Shown: one piece after another, positions 53,407 through 64,000 of the stretch
Layout of the letters: each line of letters begins with the position of its first letter
Position numbering within the stretch: the first letter of the stretch is position 1
From: Phyllobacterium sp. OV277
GTDB lineage: Bacteria > Pseudomonadota > Alphaproteobacteria > Rhizobiales > Rhizobiaceae
Direction: 5' to 3'
Assembly (NCBI RefSeq): GCF_900104355.1
Contig: NZ_FNIY01000002.1
Coordinates: forward strand, 744,001 to 808,000
DNA length: 64,000 bases
Position numbers and translations under genes: made by a program
The notes under the pieces: model-generated
What the model was told of the DNA's origin: nothing
Database searches by the model: none
What the model saw: the letters and a program-made list of their open reading frames with translations, nothing else

Positions 53407-54576
53407 ATGACGCAGCCAGCAAACACCTCGCAAGCCCCGCTCGATTTCTTCTGGTTTATTCCCACCCATGGGGATGGAACCTATCTTGGTTCGGAGACCC
53501 AGCAGCGCCCGCCGGAGTTCGCGTATTTCAAAGAAATTGCGCAGGCCGTGGATCGGCTGGGCTTTCCCGGCGTGCTGCTACCGACCGGCCAGAGTTGCGA
53601 AGATTCGTGGATCACCGCGACGGGCCTTGCCGCCCATACGGAGCGACTGAAATTTTTAGTGGCATTGCGTCCGGGCATCGTCTCGCCGGTGTTTGCTGCC
53701 CGTCAGACTGCGGCGCTCGACCGGCTCAGTAATGGCCGTCTGCTGCTTAATGTGGTCGTTGGCGGCAACCCGACAGAACTGGCTGGTGATGGCGTTTTCC
53801 TGCCGCATGACCAGCGGTATGAACAGGCTGCCGAATTCCTGAAAATCTGGCAGGGGCTGGTCACTGGCGAGACTGTCAATTTCGAAGGCAAACACTACCG
53901 GGTTCAGGGTGGGCGGCTGGACCTGTTGCCGGTGCAGACCCCGCCGCCGCTCTACTTTGGTGGTTCGTCCGATGCCGGTCAGGATTTGGCGGCTGAACAG
54001 GTGGATATGTATTTGACCTGGGGCGAGCCTGTCGCTCAGGTCGCCGAGAAGATCGGGCGAGCCCGCAAGAAGGCGGCGCTGAAAGGTCGCAAGCTGCGGT
54101 TCGGTATCCGGCTGCATTTCATCGTTCGCGAGACCGAAGACGAGGCATGGGCTGCGGCAGACAGGCTGATCAGCCGTGTGACCGATTCCCAGATCGAGAT
54201 TGCACAGCAACGTTTTCTAAAAGAGATGGATTCCGTTGGCCAGCGCCGCATGGCGGAACTGCATGGCGGCCGCCGTGACAAGCTGCTTGTTGGGCCTAAC
54301 CTGTGGGCCGGTGTCGGGCTGGTGCGCGGCGGCGCTGGTACGGCGCTGGTCGGGAGCCCGGAAAGCATTGTAGCGCGTATCCGCGAATATCAGGATGTGG
54401 GTATCGATACGATCATCGGTTCCGGTTATCCGCATCTGGAAGAGGCTTACCGCGTGGCAGAGCTGCTATTCCCGAAGCTGGGATTGGGTGGCCGGAAAAG
54501 CACACTGCATCAAAACATCGCCAATGAATTTGCCGTTGGTTTCCACGGGGAAAAACGATTGCAGGCCTCCTCATGA
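53407..54576 (+). CDS. ssuD: FMNH2-dependent alkanesulfonate monooxygenase
   Basis: 389-residue luciferase-family enzyme that splits C1-C10 alkanesulfonates into aldehyde and sulfite with FMNH2 and O2 (E. coli SsuD 381). It begins with the usual [19 protein letters not shown], where the His is an active-site residue; further blocks are [11 protein letters not shown] (active-site Cys), [45 protein letters not shown] in outline, and a C-terminal [19 protein letters not shown]. No ssuE flavin reductase is in the window, so reduced FMN must come from elsewhere. Overlaps ssuC by 4 nt. Confidence 0.95.
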   Translation: MTQPANTSQAPLDFFWFIPTHGDGTYLGSETQQRPPEFAYFKEIAQAVDRLGFPGVLLPTGQSCEDSWITATGLAAHTERLKFLVALRPGIVSPVFAARQTAALDRLSNGRLLLNVVVGGNPTELAGDGVFLPHDQRYEQAAEFLKIWQGLVTGETVNFEGKHYRVQGGRLDLLPVQTPPPLYFGGSSDAGQDLAAEQVDMYLTWGEPVAQVAEKIGRARKKAALKGRKLRFGIRLHFIVRETEDEAWAAADRLISRVTDSQIEIAQQRFLKEMDSVGQRRMAELHGGRRDKLLVGPNLWAGVGLVRGGAGTALVGSPESIVARIREYQDVGIDTIIGSGYPHLEEAYRVAELLFPKLGLGGRKSTLHQNIANEFAVGFHGEKRLQASS

Positions 54577-55352
54577 GCAGGGCGCTGCAATCCATCGGCC
54601 GCAGCGCCATAGGCTGGCTTTTGCCAGCCCTGTTGCTGGTTGGTTGGGAAATCGCATCCCGCGCCGGTCTTATCTCGGCCAATGTCCTGCCTGCGCCCTC
54701 AGCGGTTGGCAGTGCATTCTGGAAGCTGCTTCTCTCTGGCGAACTCCTTGAGAATATCCGCATATCGACCCTGCGTGCCCTTAGCGGCTTTGTTGTTGGC
54801 GGCGCTATCGGCTTTGGCCTCGGTCTTGCCAATGGTCTTTCGGCGCTCAGCCGGGGGCTGACCGATACCACCATCCAGATGATCCGCAATATTCCGCATC
54901 TTGCGCTCATTCCACTGGTCATTTTGTGGTTTGGTATTGATGAGGAAGCAAAGCTGTTTCTGGTCGCGCTTGGTGTGTTCTTTCCGATCTATATCAACAC
55001 GCTGCTCGGCATTCAGGGTGTTGATCCGCAACTGGTCGAAATGGGTCGCATATACGGCATGTCGCGCTCGCAACTGTTTGTGCGGGTTATTCTTCCGGGC
55101 GCCTTGCCCTCCATCTTTGTCGGACTGCGCTATGCGCTCGGGATCATGTGGCTGACACTGATCGTTGCGGAAACCATCTCGGCATCGTCAGGCCTTGGCT
55201 ATATGGCGATGCAGGCACGGGAATTCCTGCTCATCGATGTGGTTGTCCTGTCGATCCTGATCTACGCGCTTCTCGGGAAACTCGCCGATGCATTGGCACG
55301 TTATCTTGAGCGGCTTTCCCTGCAATGGCATCCCGCCTTTCAAAACGCGTGA
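54573..55352 (+). CDS. ssuC: Alkanesulfonate ABC transporter, permease
   Basis: 259-residue six-helix permease. The coupling loop is [46 protein letters not shown] in outline, and the helix pair [27 protein letters not shown] is typical of SsuC. Translationally coupled to ssuD through ATGA and followed 9 bp later by ssuB. Confidence 0.93.
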   Translation: MSRALQSIGRSAIGWLLPALLLVGWEIASRAGLISANVLPAPSAVGSAFWKLLLSGELLENIRISTLRALSGFVVGGAIGFGLGLANGLSALSRGLTDTTIQMIRNIPHLALIPLVILWFGIDEEAKLFLVALGVFFPIYINTLLGIQGVDPQLVEMGRIYGMSRSQLFVRVILPGALPSIFVGLRYALGIMWLTLIVAETISASSGLGYMAMQAREFLLIDVVVLSILIYALLGKLADALARYLERLSLQWHPAFQNA

Positions 55353-55361
55353 GGAATGACG

Positions 55362-56168
55362 ATGACCGCAGCCACCATTACTGCCCTCCGATCTTTTGCC
55401 GATACCACGGCGCGCGTGACCGTGCCGTCACGGGAGCGCAAGCTCGCCTTTTCGTTCCGTAACGTTACCAAACAGTTCGGCGATAAGACTGTACTGCAGG
55501 GTATTGATCTCGATGTTCATGACGGTCAGTTCGTTGCCATTATCGGCAAGAGCGGTTGCGGCAAGAGCACCTTGCTGCGGCTTCTGGCAGGTCTTGATAA
55601 GCCGACATCGGGCGAACTTGTGCATGGCGCGGAAACGAAGGACCAGAAGCCCACCCGCATCATGTTTCAGGAGCCAAGACTGCTGCCATGGGCGCGGGTC
55701 GGTGCCAATGTGGATGTCGGGTTGACCGGTATCGCCAAGGGAAGAGAAGTTCGTCAGAAGAGCCTCGATATCCTTGCGGAAGTTGGGCTTGCTGATCGCA
55801 GTGAGGAATGGCCTTCTGTGCTATCAGGTGGTCAGCGCCAGCGCGTGGCGCTTGCCCGTGCTCTGGTGGGGCATCCCAGCATTCTCGCGCTGGATGAACC
55901 GCTCGGCGCGCTTGATGCGCTAACGCGGATCGAGATGCAGCAATTGCTCGAACGTATCTGGCTGAGCAAGAAGTTTACGGCAGTTCTGGTCACGCATGAT
56001 GTGGCGGAAGCGGTTTCTTTGGCAGATCGTGTTGTTGTGATTGACAGTGGCCGCATTGCGCTTGATCTGGCGATCCCGGTAGAACGACCGCGCCGCCATG
56101 CATCGCCGGAACTTGCATTCTTTGAACGACAGATTTTGGATCAGCTTTACAAGCAAAAAGCGCCTTGA
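55362..56168 (+). CDS. ssuB: Alkanesulfonate ABC transporter, ATP-binding protein
   Basis: 268-residue ATPase with Walker [20 protein letters not shown]-loop [14 protein letters not shown], signature [16 protein letters not shown], Walker [16 protein letters not shown] and switch His [13 protein letters not shown]. Two ATGs lie close together (55356 and 55362); the GAGGA at 55351-55355 leaves proper spacing only for the second. The first 25 residues are non-conserved. Confidence 0.93.
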   Translation: MTAATITALRSFADTTARVTVPSRERKLAFSFRNVTKQFGDKTVLQGIDLDVHDGQFVAIIGKSGCGKSTLLRLLAGLDKPTSGELVHGAETKDQKPTRIMFQEPRLLPWARVGANVDVGLTGIAKGREVRQKSLDILAEVGLADRSEEWPSVLSGGQRQRVALARALVGHPSILALDEPLGALDALTRIEMQQLLERIWLSKKFTAVLVTHDVAEAVSLADRVVVIDSGRIALDLAIPVERPRRHASPELAFFERQILDQLYKQKAP

Positions 56169-56218
56169 AGTCGAGCGGTTTGCGATAGACAATTCAGCCG
56201 CATGCGGAGACCCTGATC

Positions 56219-57229
56219 ATGAGCGCCCTGCCCAAAACCGATAGCCTGCCTACACTTGATTTCCGCCGTTATCGCGATTCTGAGCAACGGGAAGATTTCT
56301 TTGAGGATTTGCGGCATGCCGCACGAACCTACGGCTTCTTTTATCTGAGCGGTCACGGCGTTTCCGAGCAGTTGCAACGGGACATCGTTGCTATTTCCAA
56401 GCGATTCTTTGCCTTGCCCGAGGCGGATAAGATTGCGGTTGAAATGGTCAATTCCCCGCATTTTCGCGGCTATACCCGTGCAGGTTGGGAGCGGACCAAG
56501 GGGCAAGCCGACTGGCGCGAACAGTTTGACGTGGGTGCAGAGCGCGTAATCGTCAAACAGGACGCAACAACGCCTCCATGGTCACGGTTGCAGGGTCCCA
56601 ATCAATGGACTGATGCACTGCCTGATCTGAAATCCATTGTGCTGGAATGGCAGAGCGAGTTGACTCGCGTCGCCATCGAACTGCTACAGGCATTTGCCAC
56701 GGCGCTAGGTCAGGATCAGGATGTGTTCAAACCCATCTATGAAAAAGCGCCGAACCAGCACCTGAAAATCATCCGTTATCCCGGTCGCGACGCCACAGGC
56801 AGCGATCAGGGCGTCGGGGCGCATAAGGATAGTGGTTTTCTAACGTTGCTCCTGCAGGATGTGCAGGGTGGTTTGCAGGTGGAGAAGGATGGCGGCTGGA
56901 TTGATGCGACGCCGGTTCCCGGCACGTTCGTTATCAATATTGGTGAAATTCTTGAGCTTGCCTCAAATGGTTATCTGAAGGCGACCGTGCACCGGGTTGT
57001 CACGCCGCCATCCGGTAAGGATAGGTTGTCAGTGGCGTTCTTCTTTGGCGCGGATCTCAATGCGAATGTGCCGCTTTTGAAGCTGCCTGATGATCTTGCG
57101 CAGGAAGCGGGTGGGGCCGATGCGGACCCTGATAATCCTCTGTTCCGGGAAGTCGGGCGCAACTATCTCAAGGGGCGTCTGCGTTCGCATCCTGATGTGG
57201 CAGAGCGCCACCATTCTGATCTGTTGTAA
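56219..57229 (+). CDS. Isopenicillin N synthase-like 2-oxoglutarate/Fe(II) oxygenase
   Basis: 336-residue non-haem iron oxygenase. It has the N-terminal DIOX_N domain (TLDFRRYRDSEQREDFFEDLRHAARTYGFFYLSGHGV in outline) and the 2OG-Fe(II) domain with the facial triad His202-x-Asp204 (GAHKDSGFLTLL) and His258 (ATVHRVV), plus Arg269 in the RLSV motif that binds 2-oxoglutarate. It is unrelated in sequence to TauD, but it lies 50 bp downstream of ssuB in the same direction, so it may oxidise an organosulfur or organosulfonate compound. Function not known; fold and cofactors are well supported. Confidence 0.88.
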   Translation: MSALPKTDSLPTLDFRRYRDSEQREDFFEDLRHAARTYGFFYLSGHGVSEQLQRDIVAISKRFFALPEADKIAVEMVNSPHFRGYTRAGWERTKGQADWREQFDVGAERVIVKQDATTPPWSRLQGPNQWTDALPDLKSIVLEWQSELTRVAIELLQAFATALGQDQDVFKPIYEKAPNQHLKIIRYPGRDATGSDQGVGAHKDSGFLTLLLQDVQGGLQVEKDGGWIDATPVPGTFVINIGEILELASNGYLKATVHRVVTPPSGKDRLSVAFFFGADLNANVPLLKLPDDLAQEAGGADADPDNPLFREVGRNYLKGRLRSHPDVAERHHSDLL

Positions 57230-57251
57230 GAGCTAATCCTCTCGCAGAAAC

Positions 57252-57280
57252 AAAAAACCCGCCGGGTTTGAACCGGCGGG
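57252..57280 (-). terminator. Strong terminator of fsa, possibly bidirectional
   Basis: Perfect 8-bp GC stem (57258-57265 with 57273-57280), 7-nt loop, then six T residues on the reverse strand (57252-57257). It lies 27 bp past the fsa stop. On the plus strand CGATTTTC follows, so it may also end the ssu transcript. Confidence 0.88.
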
Positions 57281-57306
57281 CGATTTTCTAAAGAAATTTC
57301 GTCGAA

Positions 57307-57960
57307 TCAGGCGATCTTCTGACCGGTCTTCGCCCAATCGGCGAGGAAGGTTTCAAGACCCTTGTCCGTCAGCGGATGCTTGACGAGCGACTTGAGCGTT
57401 GCCGGTGGGATGGTGGCAACGTCAGCGCCGATCAGAGCAGCTTCCTTGACGTGGTTGACCGTGCGGATCGAAGCAGCAAGGATTTCGGTCTTGTAATCGT
57501 AATTGTCATAGATCGTGCGGATTTCTGCGATCAGGTCCATGCCGTTGATGCCCATGTCATCGATGCGGCCAATGAATGGCGAGATGAATGTCGCGCCAGC
57601 CTTGGCAGCAAGCAGCGCCTGTGTCGCAGAGAAGCACAATGTCACGTTGACCATGTGGCCATCTGACGTGAGTGCCTTACAAGCCTTCAAACCGTCGAGC
57701 GTCAGTGGAACCTTGATGCAGATGTTCTTGGCAATCTTCGAAAGAACTGCTGCTTCTTTCATCATCTGTTCGTATTCGGTCGCGGCAACTTCAGCCGAAA
57801 CGGGGCCATCAACAATGCTGCAAATCTCTTTGGTGACTTCCAGGATACTGCGGCCGGATTTCAGGATCAGCGACGGGTTGGTGGTTACGCCGTCAAGCAG
57901 TCCAAGATCGTTCAGTTCACGGATATCTTTCACATCGGCAGTATCAACGAAAAATTTCAT
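57307..57960 (-). CDS. fsa: Fructose-6-phosphate aldolase/transaldolase, short type
   Basis: 217-residue TIM-barrel enzyme of the FSA/TalC subfamily. Landmarks are [32 protein letters not shown] in outline, the Schiff-base lysine in [40 protein letters not shown] in outline, and [27 protein letters not shown]. These short enzymes act either as fructose-6-phosphate aldolases or as transaldolases in the pentose phosphate pathway; a Rhizobiales enzyme in this synteny is usually called transaldolase. GGAGGA precedes ATG 57960. It diverges from priA. Confidence 0.92.
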   Translation of the reverse strand: MKFFVDTADVKDIRELNDLGLLDGVTTNPSLILKSGRSILEVTKEICSIVDGPVSAEVAATEYEQMMKEAAVLSKIAKNICIKVPLTLDGLKACKALTSDGHMVNVTLCFSATQALLAAKAGATFISPFIGRIDDMGINGMDLIAEIRTIYDNYDYKTEILAASIRTVNHVKEAALIGADVATIPPATLKSLVKHPLTDKGLETFLADWAKTGQKIA

Positions 57961-58051
57961 TGGAGCAGTCCTCCTTAAATGGGGCTAAAGGGATGGTGTC
58001 CCGGAAAAGTGGCTTTTCTTTAACTGAAAGCCGCGCCAAGGTCACGAGGTT

Positions 58052-60235
58052 ATGACGCAAGATTCGCCTTCCGTGCAAAAAATAGTTCCAGTGCTCGTGC
58101 CCATGCCGGCAGCGAAGCCCTATAGCTATGCCGTGCCTGATGGAATGGAAGTCAAAGCGGGCTCAATTGTTCGTGTTCCTTTGGGGCCGCGTGAGGTTGC
58201 GGGCATTGTGACCGAAGGCTCGACCGATTCGATTGATGCGAAAAAGCTCAGGCCAATTTCCGAGCTTTTCGATTGCCCGCCCGTTGATAATGACATGATG
58301 CGCTTCATGCGCTGGGCTGCCGATTATACGATTTCGCCGCCGGGTATGGTGGCGCGGATGGTTCTGCGGGTTCCCGCTGCCTTTGATCCGGAGCCACCGG
58401 TGCCGGGCTTGCGTTTTTCTGGCCAGCAGCCTGAACGGATGACCGGTGCGCGCTCACGCGTGCTTGAACTGGCGGGCGACGGCCTTGCATGGACACGCAC
58501 TGGCCTTGCCCATGCGGCGGGGGTTTCGGCAACGGTAATTGACGGGCTTTCAGCACAGGGCGTGTTTGAAGAAGTCATGATTCCGGCGCGTCCCGTCGTT
58601 GCGCCGCCTGATCCTGACTATGCGCCTGCCGAACTCTCCGGTGATCAGTCCGATGCGGCAAAGCAATTGGTGGATGCGGTTTCAGCAGGTGGTTTCTCAG
58701 TCTCCCTGCTCGATGGCGTGACAGGTTCCGGTAAGACGGAAGTCTATTTTGAAGCGGTGGCCAAGGCGATCGAGCAGGGCAAGCAGGTGCTCATCCTTCT
58801 TCCCGAAATCGCGCTGACGCAGCAGTTTCTGGAGCGATTCCACGACCGGTTTGGTTCTAAGCCCGCGGAGTGGCATTCCGATCTTGCACCAAAAACGCGC
58901 GAACGTGTCTGGCGGCAGGTGATGGAAGGTCAGGTGCGCGTTGTTGCAGGTGCCCGCTCGGCGCTTTTCCTGCCGTTTCAGGAGCTAGGCCTCATCATCG
59001 TCGACGAAGAACACGATCCTGCTTACAAGCAGGAAGACCGTGTTTTCTATAATGCGCGTGATATGGCGGTGGTTCGCGGACATATCGGCAGTTTTCCCGT
59101 CATTCTCGCCTCGGCAACTCCATCCGTTGAAAGTCAGGTCAATGCGCTGCAGGGGCGCTACACCCGCATCCGTTTGACAGGACGTTACGCGGAAGCGGCG
59201 ATGCCTGATCTGAAGGCCATCGATATGCGCCGGTCACCACCACGACCGGGCGGGTTCCTGTCTCCCGCACTGGTTGAGGCAATGAACCAGACATTGCAAC
59301 GCAAGGAACAGTCGCTGCTGTTTCTCAACCGCCGCGGTTATGCTCCGTTGACGCTATGCCGGGTATGCGGGCATCGTTTTCAATGTCCATGCTGTTCAAG
59401 CTGGCTGGTCGAGCACCGGTTTCGCGGTCAACTCGTCTGCCATCAATGCGGCCATCACGAGCCCCGGCCAGAGGCTTGCCCATCCTGCGGAACGCTGGAT
59501 CATCTTGTTGCATGTGGCCCCGGTGTGGAGCGTATAGCCGAGGAGGCAGAAAAGACCTTTCCCGATGCGCGGATCATTGTCCTGTCTTCGGATTTGATGG
59601 GTGTAAAGCGATTGCGGCTGGAGCTTGATGCAATTGCACGCGGTGAGGCGGATATTGTCATCGGCACGCAGCTTGTCGCCAAGGGCCACAATTTCCCCAA
59701 CATGACGCTGGTTGGCGTTGTCGATGCGGATCTGGGGCTTGCCAACGGCGACCCTCGGGCTGCGGAGCGGACGTTCCAACTGCTCAGTCAGGTGACAGGA
59801 CGGGCCGGTCGTACGGGCAAAAAGAGCCTTGGCCTGCTGCAAACGTATCAGCCTGATCATCCTGTTATGCGCGCGATTGTATCTGGCGATGCGGAAGCGT
59901 TTTATGCGCGTGAAATAGAAGAGCGGGAAAGATCGGGCCTGCCGCCCTATGGACGGCTTGGCGCGCTTATCATTTCAGCGGGCACGCGGGCGGAAGCGGA
60001 GAACCACGCACGGGCATTGCGCCGCGCCGCGCCGCACTCACCTGAAATCAATGTGCTTGGTCCAGCCGAGGCGCCGCTGGCTCTCATCCGCGGGCGGCAT
60101 CGCTTTCGGCTTTTGATTCACGGAACACGCAAGGCCGATATCCAGAACTTCATTCGCGCGATATTGAGCGCCGGACCAAAAGAGCGTGGATCAGTGCGCG
60201 TGCAGATTGATATCGACCCGCAAAGCTTTCTATAA
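58052..60235 (+). CDS. priA: Primosomal protein N' (PriA), replication restart helicase
   Basis: 727-residue 3'-5' DNA helicase that reloads the replisome at stalled forks. Order: N-terminal 3'-DNA-binding domain (VPVLVPMPAAKPYSYAVP), winged helix, helicase core with Walker A DGVTGSGKTEVYF and the DEEH box IIVDEEHDPAYKQEDR, the eight-cysteine zinc region (CRVCGHRFQCPCCSSWL, CHQCGHHEPRPEACPSCG), and motif VI LSQVTGRAGRTGKKSLG. Length matches E. coli PriA (732). Start at ATG 58052 lies 91 bp from the divergent fsa. A small membrane-protein gene follows 39 bp later. Confidence 0.96.
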   Translation: MTQDSPSVQKIVPVLVPMPAAKPYSYAVPDGMEVKAGSIVRVPLGPREVAGIVTEGSTDSIDAKKLRPISELFDCPPVDNDMMRFMRWAADYTISPPGMVARMVLRVPAAFDPEPPVPGLRFSGQQPERMTGARSRVLELAGDGLAWTRTGLAHAAGVSATVIDGLSAQGVFEEVMIPARPVVAPPDPDYAPAELSGDQSDAAKQLVDAVSAGGFSVSLLDGVTGSGKTEVYFEAVAKAIEQGKQVLILLPEIALTQQFLERFHDRFGSKPAEWHSDLAPKTRERVWRQVMEGQVRVVAGARSALFLPFQELGLIIVDEEHDPAYKQEDRVFYNARDMAVVRGHIGSFPVILASATPSVESQVNALQGRYTRIRLTGRYAEAAMPDLKAIDMRRSPPRPGGFLSPALVEAMNQTLQRKEQSLLFLNRRGYAPLTLCRVCGHRFQCPCCSSWLVEHRFRGQLVCHQCGHHEPRPEACPSCGTLDHLVACGPGVERIAEEAEKTFPDARIIVLSSDLMGVKRLRLELDAIARGEADIVIGTQLVAKGHNFPNMTLVGVVDADLGLANGDPRAAERTFQLLSQVTGRAGRTGKKSLGLLQTYQPDHPVMRAIVSGDAEAFYAREIEERERSGLPPYGRLGALIISAGTRAEAENHARALRRAAPHSPEINVLGPAEAPLALIRGRHRFRLLIHGTRKADIQNFIRAILSAGPKERGSVRVQIDIDPQSFL

Positions 60236-60274
60236 GCAAACAGCGGAAATGGTTAACGCGATGAGGGCGGAAGA

Positions 60275-60667
60275 ATGATGGAATTGTATTGGCCAGCCAG
60301 TCAAGGCGAGTGGATCGCCTGGAGTTCTGCCGCTGTCACCGTTGTCTTTGGTCTGATCATGTTTTTTGCGCCGCGCATCGCTTTCAGGATTTTGCGCCTG
60401 CAAACCGTGCCTGCCCATCCTGAAGCCTTGTCCGAAGCGCGCGCCACCATGGCGGGTTTCTATCTGGGGCTGGGAATTTGCGCACTTGTCTTTGCACAGC
60501 CCTTCCTGTGGATCGCGCTTGGCGCGTCCTGGGGCTTCACTGTTTTTGGCCGCCTGATCTCGATGATGTCCGATCGCGGCAATACGCTTTACAACTGGAT
60601 TTCCGTCCTGATTGAACTGGCACTGGCGGCAGGCCCATTGGCATTCGCCTTCGGCTTTATCGCCTAG
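60275..60667 (+). CDS. Small four-helix membrane protein of unknown function
   Basis: 130-residue hydrophobic protein with four predicted membrane helices (about 13-33, 55-75, 76-95 and 105-128). It is regularly found between priA and the atp genes in Rhizobiales. From memory, an Agrobacterium relative is named as a phage infection protein family, but I cannot verify that here. Start ATG 60275 (GGAAGA before it) may be replaced by the adjacent ATG 60278. Probably co-transcribed with priA rather than with atpH, from which 244 bp separates it. Confidence 0.68.
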   Translation: MMELYWPASQGEWIAWSSAAVTVVFGLIMFFAPRIAFRILRLQTVPAHPEALSEARATMAGFYLGLGICALVFAQPFLWIALGASWGFTVFGRLISMMSDRGNTLYNWISVLIELALAAGPLAFAFGFIA

Positions 60668-60911
60668 TTCTTGCGGCTAATAGTTGAGTGGCAAATTCAT
60701 AAAACCACTGCTGCGGCAATTCTGACGCCAGTTTTCGCGGATTCGCGTGTTGCGACTCCTGCTTCTCTATGCTAGACGGCATTCAAATCTCGTCGGGGGA
60801 CAGTTTCAAGGTTGTTTCCGCGGCGATAAAAAATCAATAATGCCAAAGATTTGACCGAAAATTCCTTTTGGTTTCCCGATTTTTGGCTTCAACGCAGAGA
60901 GCTTGTCGTTC

Positions 60912-63001
<2,090 letters not shown>

Positions 63002-63021
63002 ACCACTGACGGGATGAACGG

Positions 63022-63900
63022 ATGCCTTCGTTAAAGGATCTGAGAAACCGGATCGCCTCGGTCAAGGCGACGCAGAAAATCACCAAGGCGATGCAAATGG
63101 TCGCCGCGGCGAAGCTGCGTCGTGCGCAGGAAGCTGCGGAAGCCGCGCGTCCCTATTCACAGCGCATGGCCGCAGTTCTGGCCAACATCGCCGCCAATGT
63201 CGATGGTGACGATGCGCCTATTCTGATGAGCGGAACCGGTAAGGACGATGTGCATTTGCTCGTCGTCTGCACGTCGGAGCGTGGTCTTTGCGGCGGTTTC
63301 AACTCGCAGATCGTTCGTCTGGCACGTGAACATGCGCGCCGCCTTCTCGCCGATGGCAAGACGATCAAGATCATCACTGTTGGCAAGAAGGGCGCAGACA
63401 TACTGCGCCGCGATCTTAGCAAGCAGATAATCGAGCATGTTGATCTGCGCGAAGTAAAGCAGGTTGGTTTTGTTAACGCCGATCAGATCGGCCACAAGAT
63501 CATTGCCCTTTACAATGAAGGTGCATTCGACGTCGCCACTTTGTTCTATTCAGAATTCAAGTCGGTGATTTCGCAGATTCCAACTGCACAGCAGCTGATC
63601 CCGGCCAGCGCCATTGGCGATGCTGAACCGGAAACAGCAGGCGATGCGGTTTATGAATATGAGCCAGATCCGGCCGCCATCCTCGGCGATCTGATCCCGC
63701 GTAATATTTCCGTCCAGGTTTTCCGCGCTCTCCTTGAAAACGCGGCATCGGAACAGGGTGCGCGCATGTCCGCCATGGACAACGCAACCCGCAATGCCGG
63801 TGACATGATCAACAAGTTGACAATGTCGTACAACCGTCAGCGTCAGGCTCAGATCACCAAAGAACTGATTGAAATCATTTCGGGCGCGGAAGCGCTCTAA
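63022..63900 (+). CDS. atpG: ATP synthase F1 subunit gamma
   Basis: 292-residue central rotor shaft. Long N-terminal coiled-coil helix [36 protein letters not shown] in outline, Rossmann-like middle part ([17 protein letters not shown]) and the C-terminal helix with the signature [28 protein letters not shown] in outline. It follows atpA by 20 bp and precedes atpD by 18 bp. Confidence 0.97.
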   Translation: MPSLKDLRNRIASVKATQKITKAMQMVAAAKLRRAQEAAEAARPYSQRMAAVLANIAANVDGDDAPILMSGTGKDDVHLLVVCTSERGLCGGFNSQIVRLAREHARRLLADGKTIKIITVGKKGADILRRDLSKQIIEHVDLREVKQVGFVNADQIGHKIIALYNEGAFDVATLFYSEFKSVISQIPTAQQLIPASAIGDAEPETAGDAVYEYEPDPAAILGDLIPRNISVQVFRALLENAASEQGARMSAMDNATRNAGDMINKLTMSYNRQRQAQITKELIEIISGAEAL

Positions 63901-63918
63901 TCGCGAAGGTAAGGATCG

Positions 63919-64000
63919 ATGGCAAAAGCAGCGACCCCGAAAACACCCGCAGCCGCCAAGGCAGCTGCACCCAAGGTAGCGGCTGCAAAAGCAGTTGCAC
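63919..64000 (+). CDS. atpD: ATP synthase F1 subunit beta, N-terminal fragment
   Basis: Only the first 27 codons are in the window (MAKAATPKTPAAAKAAAPKV, then AAAKAVA). This Ala/Lys/Pro-rich lead-in is not part of the catalytic fold; such extensions are known at the N-terminus of Rhizobiales beta subunits. Position 18 bp after atpG and the AAGGATCG before ATG 63919 support the call. The conserved domain lies beyond the window. Confidence 0.85.
   Translation, partial: MAKAATPKTPAAAKAAAPKVAAAKAVA

Overview
The window looks like a chromosomal segment of an alphaproteobacterium of the Hyphomicrobiales (Rhizobiales), probably near Brucella/Ochrobactrum/Phyllobacterium. The grounds are the split ATP synthase locus (atpH-atpA-atpG-atpD without atpIBEF) preceded by priA and fsa, the Ala/Lys-rich start of AtpD, the long Ala/Glu tail on ribosomal protein S16, the giant NAD-dependent glutamate dehydrogenase, and AtpH, TypA and PurH sequences that resemble remembered Brucella proteins. 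Genus-level assignment is inference. All genes appear intact. The first (MFS transporter) and last (atpD) are cut by the window edges. I see no rRNA, tRNA, insertion sequence, prophage or CRISPR array.

Layout. 0-13 kb: MFS transporter (partial), aqpZ, yggT plus a DUF167 gene, ppa, a GNAT acetyltransferase, typA/bipA, mgtE with a structured leader, then a dimethylglycine-dehydrogenase-like flavoenzyme coupled to a choline-kinase-like phosphotransferase and a divergent DeoR repressor, ogt, and a MocR-type regulator. 13-24.7 kb: DUF983 gene, a divergent SDR/TetR pair with twin operators, rpsP, chorismate mutase, ffh, an unannotated small-RNA-like unit, a BrnT/BrnA toxin-antitoxin pair, a secreted lytic transglycosylase, an NTF2-like exported protein, a beta carbonic anhydrase, pyridoxal kinase, and a lemA-TPM-TPM operon. 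24.8-39.5 kb: NAD-glutamate dehydrogenase, a UMF1-type MFS protein, purH, a heparinase II/III protein, htpX-rsmB, a SdhAF4-like gene, a MATE exporter and a HI1419/HI1420-type toxin-antitoxin pair. 39.5-48 kb: a short minus-strand unit with a sigma-32-like promoter, a cyclopropane-fatty-acid-synthase-like gene, acs, an M15 peptidase, yggS, leuS and lptE. 48-57 kb: an AAA ATPase, then a sulfonate island made of a taurine-type ABC transporter (tauABC) and an alkanesulfonate system (ssuA-ssuD-ssuC-ssuB), ending in an isopenicillin-N-synthase-like 2-oxoglutarate/Fe(II) oxygenase. 57-64 kb: fsa, priA, a small membrane protein and atpHAGD.

How the parts work together. The tau/ssu block imports organosulfonates and releases sulfite with the FMNH2-dependent monooxygenase SsuD. 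No flavin reductase (ssuE) and no TauD are present, so the terminal oxygenase may add a second desulfonation route. The DeoR/phosphotransferase/DMGDH set looks like a regulated pathway for an N-methylated amine. Both toxin-antitoxin pairs have recognisable promoter or operator sequences.

The least explained signals are four non-coding or micro-coding elements: the sigma-32-like minus-strand unit at 39.49-39.72 kb (strong Shine-Dalgarno, 22-codon ORF, UUCG terminator), the promoter-to-terminator unit upstream of ffh (17.94-18.09 kb), the folded mgtE leader (6.76-6.89 kb), and a leader-peptide/terminator arrangement ahead of the phosphotransferase gene (10.40-10.45 kb).
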